22,232 nt of DNA, taken from an uncultured Oscillospiraceae bacterium. Its GTDB lineage: Bacteria > Bacillota > Clostridia > Oscillospirales > Acutalibacteraceae. This document shows positions 6,926-15,194 of this stretch, one piece after another (within the stretch, counting starts at the first letter, position 1; the number at the start of each line of letters is the position of its first letter). Location of the stretch: NCBI GenBank assembly GCA_900546735.1, contig URDW01000014.1, positions 1-22,232 of the forward strand, in the 5' to 3' direction. The translations under genes were made by a program, and so were the position numbers. Under the pieces are notes generated by a model. The model saw nothing but the letters and a program-made list of their open reading frames with translations. It was not told the origin of the DNA and ran no database searches.

Positions 6926-7599
6926 ACGACAGACTTCGGGAATATGTGGACGGACTGTTTAACGGTGTGCCCATGACCAAGGAAACGATCGAATTCCGCG
7001 AAGAAGTTTTACAGAATTTAAACGAAAAATATGCCGACCTGATCAGCCAGGGCAAAAGCGACGAGGCGGCTTACAATATTGCCGTGGCCGGCGTGGGCGA
7101 CATTCAGTCCATCCTGCGCGACATGGGCGGCGAAAAAGCGCAGGCACAAAACACCGCGCAGGCGCAAGAGCCGCCGAAATCGGCGCGCGAGCAGGAATTT
7201 GCCAAGGATGAAAAAACAGAGCGCATCATGACAGCCATAGGCGTGGCCCTGTGCATTTTGTGCCCGGTGCCGTGCATTCTGTGGCCCGGCGCCGTCGGTG
7301 CGGTGCTGCTGTTTGTGCTGGTCGCCGCCGGCGTGGCCATGTTCATTTTAGCGCCGAACCCCAAGCAAAAATACAAAAACAACGTCACGATGGCCGAGGA
7401 ATTCCGCCAGTGGAAAACAGAAAAGCAGGGCGTAAAGGCGCGCATTTCCCTGATCCACGCCGTGATCTGGGCGGCCGCAGCCGGGCTGTATTTTCTGATC
7501 AGCTTTGCCTCCGGGGCATGGTTCATAACCTGGGTCATCTTTCTGATCGCGCCGAGCCTTTGCGGCATTGCCAGCGCTGTATTTGAACTGAAGAGGTGA
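6922..7599 (+). CDS. HAAS/DUF1700-like membrane protein of the PadR module
   Basis: A 225-residue protein starting at ATG 6922, which overlaps the PadR stop (ATGA); GGAGG lies about 8 bases upstream. Residues 1-70 form the soluble helical domain seen in permease-prefix/HAAS proteins (RLREYVDGLFNG..., EEVLQNLNEKYADLI, DEAAYNIAVAGVGDIQSIL). A charged Ala/Gln-rich linker follows. There are then four predicted transmembrane helices in two pairs, separated by a basic loop with NPKQKYKNN. Genes of this type regularly sit between a PadR regulator and a DUF4097 protein, and the N-terminal domain is thought to interact with partner proteins at the membrane. No catalytic motif is visible. The family assignment rests on the N-terminal pattern and context. 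Confidence 0.8.
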   Translation: MNDRLREYVDGLFNGVPMTKETIEFREEVLQNLNEKYADLISQGKSDEAAYNIAVAGVGDIQSILRDMGGEKAQAQNTAQAQEPPKSAREQEFAKDEKTERIMTAIGVALCILCPVPCILWPGAVGAVLLFVLVAAGVAMFILAPNPKQKYKNNVTMAEEFRQWKTEKQGVKARISLIHAVIWAAAAGLYFLISFASGAWFITWVIFLIAPSLCGIASAVFELKR

Positions 7600-7603
7600 A
7601 AAC

Positions 7604-8554
7604 ATGAACAGTCAAAAAACAAAAAACATTGTAAAAATCGCCGTTTTGGCGGTGATCGTACTGATTTTGCTGGGCATTCTGACCGCCGGCGTGGTCGGCA
7701 AGCAGCTGAAGGACCTGGCCGTGTCCGGCATTTCCGCCATTTCCGACCGACTGAATGATGACGACAGCGACGCCGCGCTGCCGGGCGTGACCGAAACCAC
7801 GGCGCCGACAGAACCCGAGCCGGCCTACAGCAGCGCCACGAACGGCACCGGCGCATTCAACCTGCGCGCCGAACAGGTGCGCTCCATAGACATCACCTGG
7901 GTCAGCGGCAAGGTAAACGTGGAAAACACCGCAAGCGACGCCATTGAAGTGTCTGAAGCAAATGCCGAGACACAGCTGCAGTGGACGCTGGACCAATACG
8001 GCAACCTGAACATCCGCTGCTGTGATTCACAGCACCACATCCGTGCGCATGACAAGGACCTGACCGTGCGCCTGCCGCAGGACAAACAGCTGGAAGATTT
8101 TGAGATCCAAAGCGCCAGCAGCGACATCGAGATCCAGACGCTGCTTGCAGACGAATTTAAAGCCGAAGGCGCAAGCGGCAGCCTGCGCGCCGCGGCGCTG
8201 GGGGCAAACAGCGCATCGGTCAAAACCGTCAGCGGCGACATACACATAGCCGGCAGCATTGCCGAAGAAGTTGACCTGGAAAGCGTCAGCGGCAGCATGG
8301 AGATCGAAGCAGCCGTGCTTCCGCAGGACCTGGACGCCAAAAGCGTCAGCGGGAACTGGCGTTTGACCCTGCCCAAGGGCAGCGATTTCTTTGCCGAGAT
8401 CAAGACCGTTTCCGGCGCTGTCAGCGCCGACGGCTTTGGGCTGAACAGCGCGCAGCCGTCGCGCGGCACCTACACGTTCGGCGGTGAAGAAAACGACACA
8501 GAATTCCACTTTGAGACCGTCAGCGGCAGCGTGCGCATCGTACCGGCCGACTGA
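7604..8554 (+). CDS. DUF4097 beta-strand repeat protein, membrane-anchored
   Basis: A 316-residue protein starting at ATG 7604, only 4 bases after the preceding stop, with a ribosome site (AAGAGGTG) overlapping it. A short basic start and one hydrophobic helix (about residues 11-32) anchor it. An acidic, Thr/Pro-rich linker leads to a right-handed beta-repeat domain from about residue 85. The repeat hallmark VSG occurs six times (VSGKV, VSGDI, VSGSM, VSGNW, VSGAV, VSGSV), as in DUF4097/DUF2807-like adhesin folds. The topology predicts the repeat domain outside the cell. It is the last gene of the PadR operon and is followed by a terminator. A role in envelope-stress sensing is inferred from the module, not shown here. 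Confidence 0.88.
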   Translation: MNSQKTKNIVKIAVLAVIVLILLGILTAGVVGKQLKDLAVSGISAISDRLNDDDSDAALPGVTETTAPTEPEPAYSSATNGTGAFNLRAEQVRSIDITWVSGKVNVENTASDAIEVSEANAETQLQWTLDQYGNLNIRCCDSQHHIRAHDKDLTVRLPQDKQLEDFEIQSASSDIEIQTLLADEFKAEGASGSLRAAALGANSASVKTVSGDIHIAGSIAEEVDLESVSGSMEIEAAVLPQDLDAKSVSGNWRLTLPKGSDFFAEIKTVSGAVSADGFGLNSAQPSRGTYTFGGEENDTEFHFETVSGSVRIVPAD

Positions 8555-8570
8555 AAAGAGCAAAACACAT

Positions 8571-8600
8571 AAAAAAGCGTCCCTTTGGGGCGCTTTTTTT
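8571..8600 (+). terminator. Terminator of the PadR operon
   Basis: AAAAAAGCGTCCC (8571-8583) pairs with GGGGCGCTTTTTT (8587-8599), with one G-U pair and a short loop, then T. Confidence 0.88.
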
Positions 8601-8661
8601 GCTGCCGGAATACGGCAAGTTGTTGAGATTTTGTAAATTTTTTTATTTTTGTTTTTTTGCC

Positions 8662-8690
8662 TTGTGCTCCGTATTATATTATTATATAAT
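8662..8690 (+). promoter_or_regulatory. Promoter of the mre operon
   Basis: TTGTGC (8662-8667), 17-base spacer, TATAAT (8685-8690), in an AT-rich stretch 75 bases upstream of mreB. The rest of 8601-8765 holds no gene that I can see. Confidence 0.7.
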
Positions 8691-8765
8691 AGCATTGCTG
8701 AATTGAATTCCCGGTATTTTCCGATTATTTTGACCAAGATTTTGTGAGAAAGCGAGCGATAAAAC

Positions 8766-9743
8766 ATGTTGACAAGAGACCTCGGCATTGACCTGGGCAC
8801 GGCAAACACACAAATGTGCAGCAAAAAGGGCGGTATCGTGATCGACGAACCGTCCGTTGTGGCTGTTGACGTAAAAACAAAGCGCGTTCTGGCAGTGGGC
8901 AATGTGGCCAAAAGCATGATCGGGCGCACGCCCGGCTCCATTGTGGCGGTGCACCCGCTGAAAAACGGCGTGATCGCCGACTTTGATATGACGACCGACA
9001 TGCTGCGCGACTTTATGGGCCGTTCAGCCAGACACCTGCTGTTTACAAAGACCCGCATTGTGATTTCGGTGCCCTCCGGCGTAACGGAAGTGGAGCGCAA
9101 AGCCGTGGAAGACGCGGCGCGCAACGCCGGCGCACAGGAAGTGGAACTGATTGAAAAAGCCATGGCCGCCGCCATCGGCGCTGGGCTGCCCACAAACGAG
9201 CCGACCGGCACCATGGTGGCCGACATCGGCGCCGGCACCACCGACATTGCCGTGATCAGCCTGGGCGGCATTGCCGCGTCGCGCTGCGTGAAAACGGCCG
9301 GCGACGCCTTTGACGAGGCCATTGTCAACTACATGAAAAAGAACTACGACATACTGATCGGCGACCGTACGGCCGAGGACGTCAAGCTGAAAATCGGCTC
9401 CGTTTACGAATACGGCGGCGAGGGCGCCATGGAAGTGCGCGGCCGCAGCCTGAACGACGGCCTGCCGACTTCTGTAGAGATCACCTCTGAAGAGATCCGC
9501 GATGTGCTGCTGGAGCCGGCCACGATCATTACCGACGCCATTCGCGAAACGCTGGAGGTCACCCTGCCCGAGCTGGCGGCCGACATCATTGACCGCGGCA
9601 TTTACCTGACGGGCGGCAGCAGCCAGCTGCGCGGCATTGACCAGCTGATCGCCGAACGCGCTCACATTGCCGTGCACATTGCCGAAAACCCCACCAAGTG
9701 CGTGGCGCTCGGCACCTCCATCAAACTGCGCAAGATCCGATAA
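8766..9743 (+). CDS. mreB: Rod shape-determining protein MreB
   Basis: A 325-residue bacterial actin that polymerises under the membrane and directs the lateral wall synthesis machinery. The start is ATG 8766; a TTG follows directly and the upstream ribosome site (GAAAGCGAG) is weak. The actin-fold ATP-site motifs are present: phosphate-1 DLGTANT near residue 10, phosphate-2 DIGAGTTDIAV, and the adenosine motif LTGGSSQLRG. The protein ends soon after GTSIKLRKIR, so the C-terminus is roughly 10-20 residues shorter than in many MreB proteins. The following mreC, mreD and PBP2 genes identify it as the elongasome MreB rather than Mbl or MreBH. It is the first gene of that operon, driven by the promoter at 8662-8690. 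Confidence 0.95.
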   Translation: MLTRDLGIDLGTANTQMCSKKGGIVIDEPSVVAVDVKTKRVLAVGNVAKSMIGRTPGSIVAVHPLKNGVIADFDMTTDMLRDFMGRSARHLLFTKTRIVISVPSGVTEVERKAVEDAARNAGAQEVELIEKAMAAAIGAGLPTNEPTGTMVADIGAGTTDIAVISLGGIAASRCVKTAGDAFDEAIVNYMKKNYDILIGDRTAEDVKLKIGSVYEYGGEGAMEVRGRSLNDGLPTSVEITSEEIRDVLLEPATIITDAIRETLEVTLPELAADIIDRGIYLTGGSSQLRGIDQLIAERAHIAVHIAENPTKCVALGTSIKLRKIR

Positions 9744-9764
9744 CCGAAACAAGAAGGTTCCCTC

Positions 9765-10607
9765 ATGAAAAACATTTTTAAAAGCACCCGTTTTAAAATC
9801 GTTTTGTCAGCCGCCGCGCTGCTTTTGGCCGGCATGCTGCTGGCCGCCGTCAACGGCAGCGGTGCAACGGCGCAGTCCTCGGTGCTGGGCACGATCTTTT
9901 ACCCGGCGCACTATGTGGCCTCCAAGCTGTCGGAAGGGCTTGACCATGTGTTCAAAAACGCCTCCGGCGAAAGCCGCTATGAGGAAGAGATGAACAGCCT
10001 GCGCCTGCAGATCTCACAGCTGCAGAGCCAGCTGGCCGACTACAACGACATCAAAAACGAGAACGAGCTTTACAAGGAATTTTTAGACATAAAAGAAGAA
10101 AACCCCGACTACACCTTTACCGAGTGCACCGTAACGGCGCGCGACAGCGCCGACGTATACGGTTCGTTCACGCTGGACAAAGGCTCGGCCTCCGGCATTG
10201 AAAAGGGCGACGCCGTGCTGTACGGCCAGCAGCTGATCGGCGTGGTGGACAAGGTCTACCCCACCTACTCGGTGTGCATCACGATCTTAGACCCGGACTT
10301 CTCCTGCTCGGCGTACGAGATCGTGTCGGGTGAAACGAGCTATGTCACCGGCGATTCCGGCCTGGCCGCCGACGGCACCACCAAATTTGCCAACCTGGCT
10401 GCAGATTCCAGCGTTGCCTACGGTTCGGTCATCTGCACGGCCGGCATCGGCGGCAGCTTTCCGCGCGGCCTTGTGATCGGCACCGTGACCGAAACGAAAG
10501 AGGAAGAGGTAAACATTTCCACCTATGCCGTGGTGCAGCCCGGCGTGGACATTTCCTCGGTTTCCAGCTGCTTTGTGCTGACGGGCTTTTCGCCGGACGG
10601 TGAGTGA
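9765..10607 (+). CDS. mreC: Rod shape-determining protein MreC
   Basis: A 280-residue bitopic membrane protein that scaffolds and activates PBP2 in the rod complex. It starts at ATG 9765 with AAGAAGG 7 bases upstream. One transmembrane helix (about residues 10-30) is followed by a coiled coil (about residues 70-110, rich in Glu/Leu/Gln heptads) and then two beta domains. Family-like segments include the GSASGIEKGDAVLYGQQLIGVV region and a late GIGGSFPRGLVIGTV block. Its stop overlaps a possible GTG start of mreD, so translation is tightly coupled. The position between mreB and mreD makes the assignment firm. Confidence 0.93.
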   Translation: MKNIFKSTRFKIVLSAAALLLAGMLLAAVNGSGATAQSSVLGTIFYPAHYVASKLSEGLDHVFKNASGESRYEEEMNSLRLQISQLQSQLADYNDIKNENELYKEFLDIKEENPDYTFTECTVTARDSADVYGSFTLDKGSASGIEKGDAVLYGQQLIGVVDKVYPTYSVCITILDPDFSCSAYEIVSGETSYVTGDSGLAADGTTKFANLAADSSVAYGSVICTAGIGGSFPRGLVIGTVTETKEEEVNISTYAVVQPGVDISSVSSCFVLTGFSPDGE

Positions 10608-10609
10608 CC

Positions 10610-11140
10610 ATGGAACTGACAAAAAAACAAAGAACCATCAAGTACGTTTTGTACTGTGCCATGCTGCTGGTTGCCAACCTGCTGCAAAACACCGGCGGCC
10701 TGTTCCCCTCTGTTTTTTCAGCGCACTGCCTGCTGCTGATCCCGCTGGCCGTTACACTGGCCATGCACGAGGGCGAACTGGAAGCCGGGCTGCTCGGCCT
10801 TTTTGCCGGGCTGATGTGGGACCTGGTCTCGGCCGACCATTTGGGCTTCAACAGCATTTTTCTGACGCTGTGCTGTGTGTTCGCCGCCTATGCGGCCGGC
10901 CACTGGATCCGCAGCGTTTATCTGACCGATCTGGTCATGTGCATCCTCTTCTCGGTGCTTTACTGCTTTCTTTACTGGCTGCTGTTCCTGGTCATATTTG
11001 AAAACGACAAGAACTATGCCAGCCTGTGGACATTTTACCTGCCGAGCGCGGTTTACACGGCCGTCATGTCGGCTGCCGTCGTGTTTTTCACGCGGCTGAT
11101 CCGCAAAAAAGCACTGCAGAAATTAAATCCCAACGGATAA
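10610..11140 (+). CDS. mreD: Rod shape-determining protein MreD
   Basis: A 176-residue integral membrane protein with about five helices and short loops, the usual MreD architecture. The ATG at 10610 has GGTGAG 5 bases upstream and is preferred; an in-frame GTG at 10604 overlaps the mreC stop and would add two residues. The stretch FAGLMWDLVSADHLGFNSIFLTL matches the conserved MreD region (G-x-x-x-D-x-x-S/T...G). MreD is thought to regulate the MreC-PBP2 interaction. It lies between mreC and PBP2 with almost no spacing. Confidence 0.9.
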   Translation: MELTKKQRTIKYVLYCAMLLVANLLQNTGGLFPSVFSAHCLLLIPLAVTLAMHEGELEAGLLGLFAGLMWDLVSADHLGFNSIFLTLCCVFAAYAAGHWIRSVYLTDLVMCILFSVLYCFLYWLLFLVIFENDKNYASLWTFYLPSAVYTAVMSAAVVFFTRLIRKKALQKLNPNG

Positions 11141-11158
11141 GACAAAGGAAGTTTTGAC

Positions 11159-13207
11159 TTGAAACTCAGACACAAAAGCGCCCGCCCGATGATTGCGCTG
11201 GCGCTGGTAGCCGTGGTTGTGTTCGGCTTTGGTTTTAAGCTTTACGACATTCAGATCCGCGACCACGACTACTATATGACCCAAAATTCCGCCTCGCGGA
11301 CATATAAAGTTACGATCCCGGCCGCGCGCGGCGACATTGTGGACCGAAACGGCAACCCGATCGTTACGAGCCGCCAGGGCAACTCCATCATTTTGGACGC
11401 CACGGTATTCCCCTCTTCCCAAAATAACGATGAGCGCAACACGATCATTCTGAACCTGATCAGCCTGTTTGAAAAAAACGGCGAAGAGTATGTGCAAAAC
11501 CTGCCGCTGCAGGTGAATGCGAACGGCCAGGCCTCTTTTAAGCTGAACGACGACCTGGATGAGGACGACGTGGCCACCATGAAAAGCGAGGACATGCTGA
11601 ACCTGCAGCCCTACGCCACCGCGCAAAACTGCTACGACGCCGTGGTGGAAAAATACGGACTGGAATCCTACGACCCGCAGACGGCCATCAAAATTGCCAA
11701 CATCCGCTACGAGCTGACCAAAATGCTTTTTGCCTACGACAACCCCGTAACGATCGCCGAGGACGTCAGCGCCGAAACGGTGGCCGCCATTAAAGACAAT
11801 ACCGACGCTTACCGCGGCGCCGACGTAATGACCGTGGCCTACCGCGAATACACCGACACCACGCTTGCGCCGCACCTGATCGGCACTGTGCGCAAGATCA
11901 ACGCCGAAGAGTATAAAGAGCTGAAAGACCAGGGCTACGACATTGACGACGAGATCGGCGAATCCGGCATTGAGCTGGCCATGGAAAGCTACCTCAAGGG
12001 TACGGACGGTGAAATGACCATTACCGTAAACAGCGACGGCACCGTTACCCGCAAAATCACCAAGCAGCCGGTGCAGGGCGACACGATCGTGCTCACCATT
12101 GACATCGGCCTGCAAAAGGTGGCGCAGGACCATTTGAAAGAGGTATGCGACGAAGTGGACGCCAATTCCAGCGCCGGCGCCGTAGTGGCCGAAGACGTCA
12201 ATACCGGCGAAGTGCTGGCCGCCGCCAGTTACCCCACCTATGACATTGCCCAGTATTACGAAGACGCTTCCGGCTACATGAAAGACGAACGCCGCCCGCT
12301 TTGGAACCGCTTTGCCCGCGGCACTTACGCGCCCGGCTCCACCTTTAAACCGGCCGTGGCCTGCGCCGCACTGGAAACCGGCTCCATCACAGCCAACACA
12401 ACTTACTACTGCGCCGGTACGATGCAGTTTTACGACCAGCCGCTGCGCTGCCTGAACGGCCGCGCACACGGCACAGAAAACGTGACCGACGCACTGCGCG
12501 ATTCGTGCAACATCTTTTTCTACAACGTCAGCCAGGTGCTGGGCATTGACAAGATGAATGCCTACTGCGAACTGCTCGGCCTTGGCCAGAGCACCGGCGC
12601 GGAGATCACCGAAAGCAAAGGGACACTGGCCGGGCGCGCCGAGCGCGAAGCCTCCGGCGGCACATGGCTGCTGGGCGACACGGCGCACGCCGCCATCGGT
12701 CAGTCCGACAACCTGTTCACCCAGCTGCAGATGGTCAACTACTGCTCCACGATCGCAAACGGCGGCACGCGCTACGAGCTGCACTTTGTAAAGGCCATCA
12801 TTGCACAGGACAGGGGCGAGATCACCGAAAAAGAGGACACTGTGGCCGAAGAGACCAGTATTTCCGAAGAAACGCTGGACACCGTGCACCAGGGTATGCG
12901 CGAGGTCGCGACCGACGGTGCGCCGCGCTATGCTTTCAGCCAGCTGGACATCAACCTGGCCGCCAAAACCGGTACATCGCAGGTATATGACGGCACCGAT
13001 GAAAAAGGCAAGCCGAAGTACCGCAACAACGGTTTTTTGATCACCTACGGCCCGTACGAAAACCCCGAGATCGCCGTATCCTCCGTGGTGGAGCTGGCCG
13101 GTTCCGGTACCGAAACGGCCGATTTGACCGCCGCCATTTACAACTACTATTTCTCCGACAACACCGACGAAAAAGCCGGTGAGCCGACCGGCACACTGCT
13201 TTCCTGA
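11159..13207 (+). CDS. mrdA: Penicillin-binding protein 2 (elongasome transpeptidase)
   Basis: A 682-residue class B penicillin-binding protein that cross-links peptidoglycan during elongation. It starts at TTG 11159 with AAAGGAAG 7 bases upstream; no ATG precedes the conserved transmembrane helix (about residues 11-30). A PBP-dimer domain starts with the block around AARGDIVDRNGNPIV. The transpeptidase domain has all three active-site motifs: STFK (S394, K397), SCN (S449-N451) and KTG (K603-G605). The length and the operon with mreBCD favour PBP2 (MrdA) over the divisome FtsI. A charged region before the transpeptidase domain is longer than in the E. coli protein, as is common in clostridia. 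The rodA gene, often nearby, is not in this window. Confidence 0.93.
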   Translation: MKLRHKSARPMIALALVAVVVFGFGFKLYDIQIRDHDYYMTQNSASRTYKVTIPAARGDIVDRNGNPIVTSRQGNSIILDATVFPSSQNNDERNTIILNLISLFEKNGEEYVQNLPLQVNANGQASFKLNDDLDEDDVATMKSEDMLNLQPYATAQNCYDAVVEKYGLESYDPQTAIKIANIRYELTKMLFAYDNPVTIAEDVSAETVAAIKDNTDAYRGADVMTVAYREYTDTTLAPHLIGTVRKINAEEYKELKDQGYDIDDEIGESGIELAMESYLKGTDGEMTITVNSDGTVTRKITKQPVQGDTIVLTIDIGLQKVAQDHLKEVCDEVDANSSAGAVVAEDVNTGEVLAAASYPTYDIAQYYEDASGYMKDERRPLWNRFARGTYAPGSTFKPAVACAALETGSITANTTYYCAGTMQFYDQPLRCLNGRAHGTENVTDALRDSCNIFFYNVSQVLGIDKMNAYCELLGLGQSTGAEITESKGTLAGRAEREASGGTWLLGDTAHAAIGQSDNLFTQLQMVNYCSTIANGGTRYELHFVKAIIAQDRGEITEKEDTVAEETSISEETLDTVHQGMREVATDGAPRYAFSQLDINLAAKTGTSQVYDGTDEKGKPKYRNNGFLITYGPYENPEIAVSSVVELAGSGTETADLTAAIYNYYFSDNTDEKAGEPTGTLLS

Positions 13208-13221
13208 CCGGGTGAAAAACA

Positions 13222-13262
13222 CTTTTTGCACAAAAAGACGGGCTTTTTGCACGATTTTGGAA
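13222..13262 (+). terminator. Possible weak terminator after the PBP2 gene
   Basis: CAAAAAG (13231-13237 region) can pair with CTTTTTG (13243-13249) around ACGGG, with an AT-rich tail. CTTTTTGCAC is directly repeated at 13222-13231 and 13243-13252. The stem is AU-rich and not convincing on its own. Confidence 0.35.
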
Positions 13263-13270
13263 TTTTTTTG

Positions 13271-13299
13271 TTGTGTAGTTGCAAAAAATATGGTATGAT
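13271..13299 (+). promoter_or_regulatory. Promoter of the methylglyoxal synthase homologue
   Basis: TTGTGT (13271-13276), 17-base spacer, TATGAT (13294-13299) preceded by TG (extended -10). It leaves an untranslated leader of about 75 bases. Confidence 0.7.
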
Positions 13300-13379
13300 G
13301 CTTGTTAGACGAACTATAAAATTAAAGAATATTCGCTTATAAATGGACAAAACAAACTGCGACCCAGGGGAGGGTATTT

Positions 13380-13793
13380 ATGAACATCGCTTTAATCGCA
13401 CATGACGCAAAAAAAGAACTGCTTGTCCAGTTCTGCATTGCCTACTGCGGCATTCTTTCGCGCCACGACGTGTGCGCGACCGGCACCACCGGTAAGCTGG
13501 TGGAAGAAGCGACCGGTCTCAAAATCAACTGCTTTTTAAGCGGCGTACAGGGCGGCGGCCAGCAGATCGCAAGCCGCATTGCCCGCAACGAGATCGACCT
13601 TTTGATTTTTTTCCGCGACCCGCTTTCGCCGAAGCCGCACGAACCAAACGACAATGACCTGCTGCGTCTGTGCGACGTGCACAACATTCCGTTTGCCACC
13701 AACATTGCTACGGCCGAAGCGCTGATCCGCGGCGTGGAGCGCGGTGATTTTGAATGGCGCGAGATCGTTAATCCACGCTACAACGGAAAATAA
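13380..13793 (+). CDS. mgsA: Methylglyoxal synthase homologue with altered active site
   Basis: A 137-residue MGS-fold protein, starting at ATG 13380 with GGGGAGGG 5 bases upstream. Methylglyoxal synthase converts dihydroxyacetone phosphate to methylglyoxal plus phosphate. Family signatures are clear: IALIAHD (H8, equivalent to E. coli H19), the phosphate loop ATGTTG, IFFRDPL (D80, equivalent to D91), PHEP (H87, equivalent to H98) and a [15 protein letters not shown] segment. The catalytic Asp71 of the E. coli enzyme (GGDQQ) is Gly60 here (GGGQQ), and the Asp101 position is Asn90. By established mechanism, loss of Asp71 should nearly abolish activity. Clostridial mgsA genes commonly sit downstream of mre/PBP2/rodA clusters, so orthology by position is likely. 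The sequence alone suggests a non-canonical or regulatory role, or an alternative base. Confidence 0.85.
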   Translation: MNIALIAHDAKKELLVQFCIAYCGILSRHDVCATGTTGKLVEEATGLKINCFLSGVQGGGQQIASRIARNEIDLLIFFRDPLSPKPHEPNDNDLLRLCDVHNIPFATNIATAEALIRGVERGDFEWREIVNPRYNGK

Positions 13794-13800
13794 AAAGATC

Positions 13801-13829
13801 CGGGCGGGATTTCCCGCCCGTCATTTTTT
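13801..13829 (+). terminator. Terminator between the mgsA homologue and hisS
   Basis: CGGGCGGG (13801-13808) pairs with CCCGCCCG (13813-13820) around ATTT, followed by TCATTTTTT. It lies only 15 bases before hisS. Confidence 0.92.
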
Positions 13830-13844
13830 GACAGGAGTATTGAC

Positions 13845-15194
13845 ATGGCACTGATCACAAAAGCCCCCAAGGGCACAAAGGACACCCTGCCCCAGCAGGT
13901 TTACAAAAACCAGTATATTGAATCGACCCTGCTCGACGTGGCCGGCCGTTTCGGCTACAAAGAGATCCGCACCCCCGTGTTTGAGCACACCGAGCTGTTT
14001 GAACGCGGCGTGGGCGGCACGACCGACGTGGTGCAGAAAGAAATGTACACCTTCAACGACAAGGGCGGCCGTTCCATTACGCTGCGCCCCGAGGGCACGG
14101 CAGGCGCGGCACGCGCGTTTCTGGAGCACGGCCTTTCCAACGAGATCTTGCCGCAAAAGGTCTGCTACACGACCAGCTGCTACCGCTACGAAAAGCCGCA
14201 GGCCGGCCGCCTGCGCGAATTCCACCAGTTCGGCGTGGAGTGCTTTGGCGCTGCCGGGCCGCTGGCCGATGCAGAGCTGATCGCCCTGGCCGACTGTGCG
14301 TTTGAAACGCTCGGCATTAAAAATTTGCAGCTGCAGATCAACTCCATTGGCTGCCCCGCCTGCCGCGCCGAATACCACAAGGCGCTGCGGGAATACTTTT
14401 CGCAGCACACAGACAAGCTGTGCGACACCTGCAAGGAACGGCTCGTGAAAAACCCGATGCGCATTTTGGACTGCAAAAACCCGGAATGCGCCGAGATCGC
14501 CAAAGACGCGCCGGTCATGCTCGACTACCTGTGCAGCGACTGCGCCGAGCACTTTGAGGCCGTAAAACGCTACCTGAGCGCCGAAAACATTGCCTACACC
14601 GTAAACCCGAAGATCGTGCGCGGGCTCGACTACTACACCAAGACCGTGTTTGAGTTTGTGACCGACACGATCGGTGCGCAGGGCACCGTGTGCGGCGGCG
14701 GCCGGTACGACGGGCTGATCGAAGAGCTGGGCGGCCAGCCGACCCCAAGCCTTGGGTTTGCCATGGGGCTGGAACGGCTGATGCTGGTCATGGAAGCCGC
14801 CGGCTGTGCATTCCCGCCCGAGGAAGCGCCCGACCTGTTTATTGCGGCCATTGGCGACAAAGCCGTGCAAAAGGCGGCCGAGATCGCCAAAGACATGCGC
14901 GCCGAGGGCTTTACCGTGCTGTACGACCTGAACGGCCGTTCCCTGCGCGCCCAGATGAAATACGCCGACAAGCTCGGCGCGCGTTTCTCGGTCGTGCTGG
15001 GCGACAACGAGGTGGAGACCAAAACGGCAAAGCTCAAAAACATGGTAAGCGGCGAAACGCAGGAGATCGCGCTGACCACATTTGTGTCGGGCTTTTACAG
15101 CTTTTCGCTCGACGAGCAGCTGAAAGACTTGGAGATCGGCGGAGAAGCGGTAGACTTTGCTTCGCTGTTCGGATTGGAGAAAAACAATGAGTGA
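13845..15194 (+). CDS. hisS: Histidyl-tRNA synthetase
   Basis: A 449-residue class II aminoacyl-tRNA synthetase that charges tRNA-His. The start is ATG 13845 with AGGAG about 8 bases upstream. Class II motif 2 is in the stretch RYEKPQAGRLREFHQF. The histidine-binding signatures VRGLDYYTKTVFE and GGGRYDGL are intact, and motif 3 is GFAMGLERL. The C-terminal anticodon-binding domain (from about residue 330) is full length, followed by an extra ~20-residue tail. The protein carries a Cys-rich insertion (about residues 169-226, with CPAC, CDTC, CKNPEC and CSDC), as in many bacterial HisRS. It overlaps aspS by 8 bases. The strong terminator upstream and the absence of a T-box leave its own promoter unidentified. 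Confidence 0.96.
   Translation: MALITKAPKGTKDTLPQQVYKNQYIESTLLDVAGRFGYKEIRTPVFEHTELFERGVGGTTDVVQKEMYTFNDKGGRSITLRPEGTAGAARAFLEHGLSNEILPQKVCYTTSCYRYEKPQAGRLREFHQFGVECFGAAGPLADAELIALADCAFETLGIKNLQLQINSIGCPACRAEYHKALREYFSQHTDKLCDTCKERLVKNPMRILDCKNPECAEIAKDAPVMLDYLCSDCAEHFEAVKRYLSAENIAYTVNPKIVRGLDYYTKTVFEFVTDTIGAQGTVCGGGRYDGLIEELGGQPTPSLGFAMGLERLMLVMEAAGCAFPPEEAPDLFIAAIGDKAVQKAAEIAKDMRAEGFTVLYDLNGRSLRAQMKYADKLGARFSVVLGDNEVETKTAKLKNMVSGETQEIALTTFVSGFYSFSLDEQLKDLEIGGEAVDFASLFGLEKNNE

Noticed and set aside
7604..8554. Direct DNA repeats encoding the VSG motifs
   Set aside because: The similarity is at the level of the beta-repeat fold; nucleotide copies are short and diverged, so this is protein repeat structure and not a DNA repeat array.
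11123..13252. Very long open frame on the minus strand opposite the PBP2 gene
   Set aside because: It mirrors a GC-rich gene with intact active-site motifs; its translation is low-complexity (Val/Gly/His-rich) without domain features or ribosome site. Same reasoning for the minus-strand frames opposite hisS, aspS and the 4684-5820 region.
13300..13379. Riboswitch or structured leader upstream of the mgsA homologue
   Set aside because: About 75 bases, mostly A-rich, with no stable paired core that I could find.
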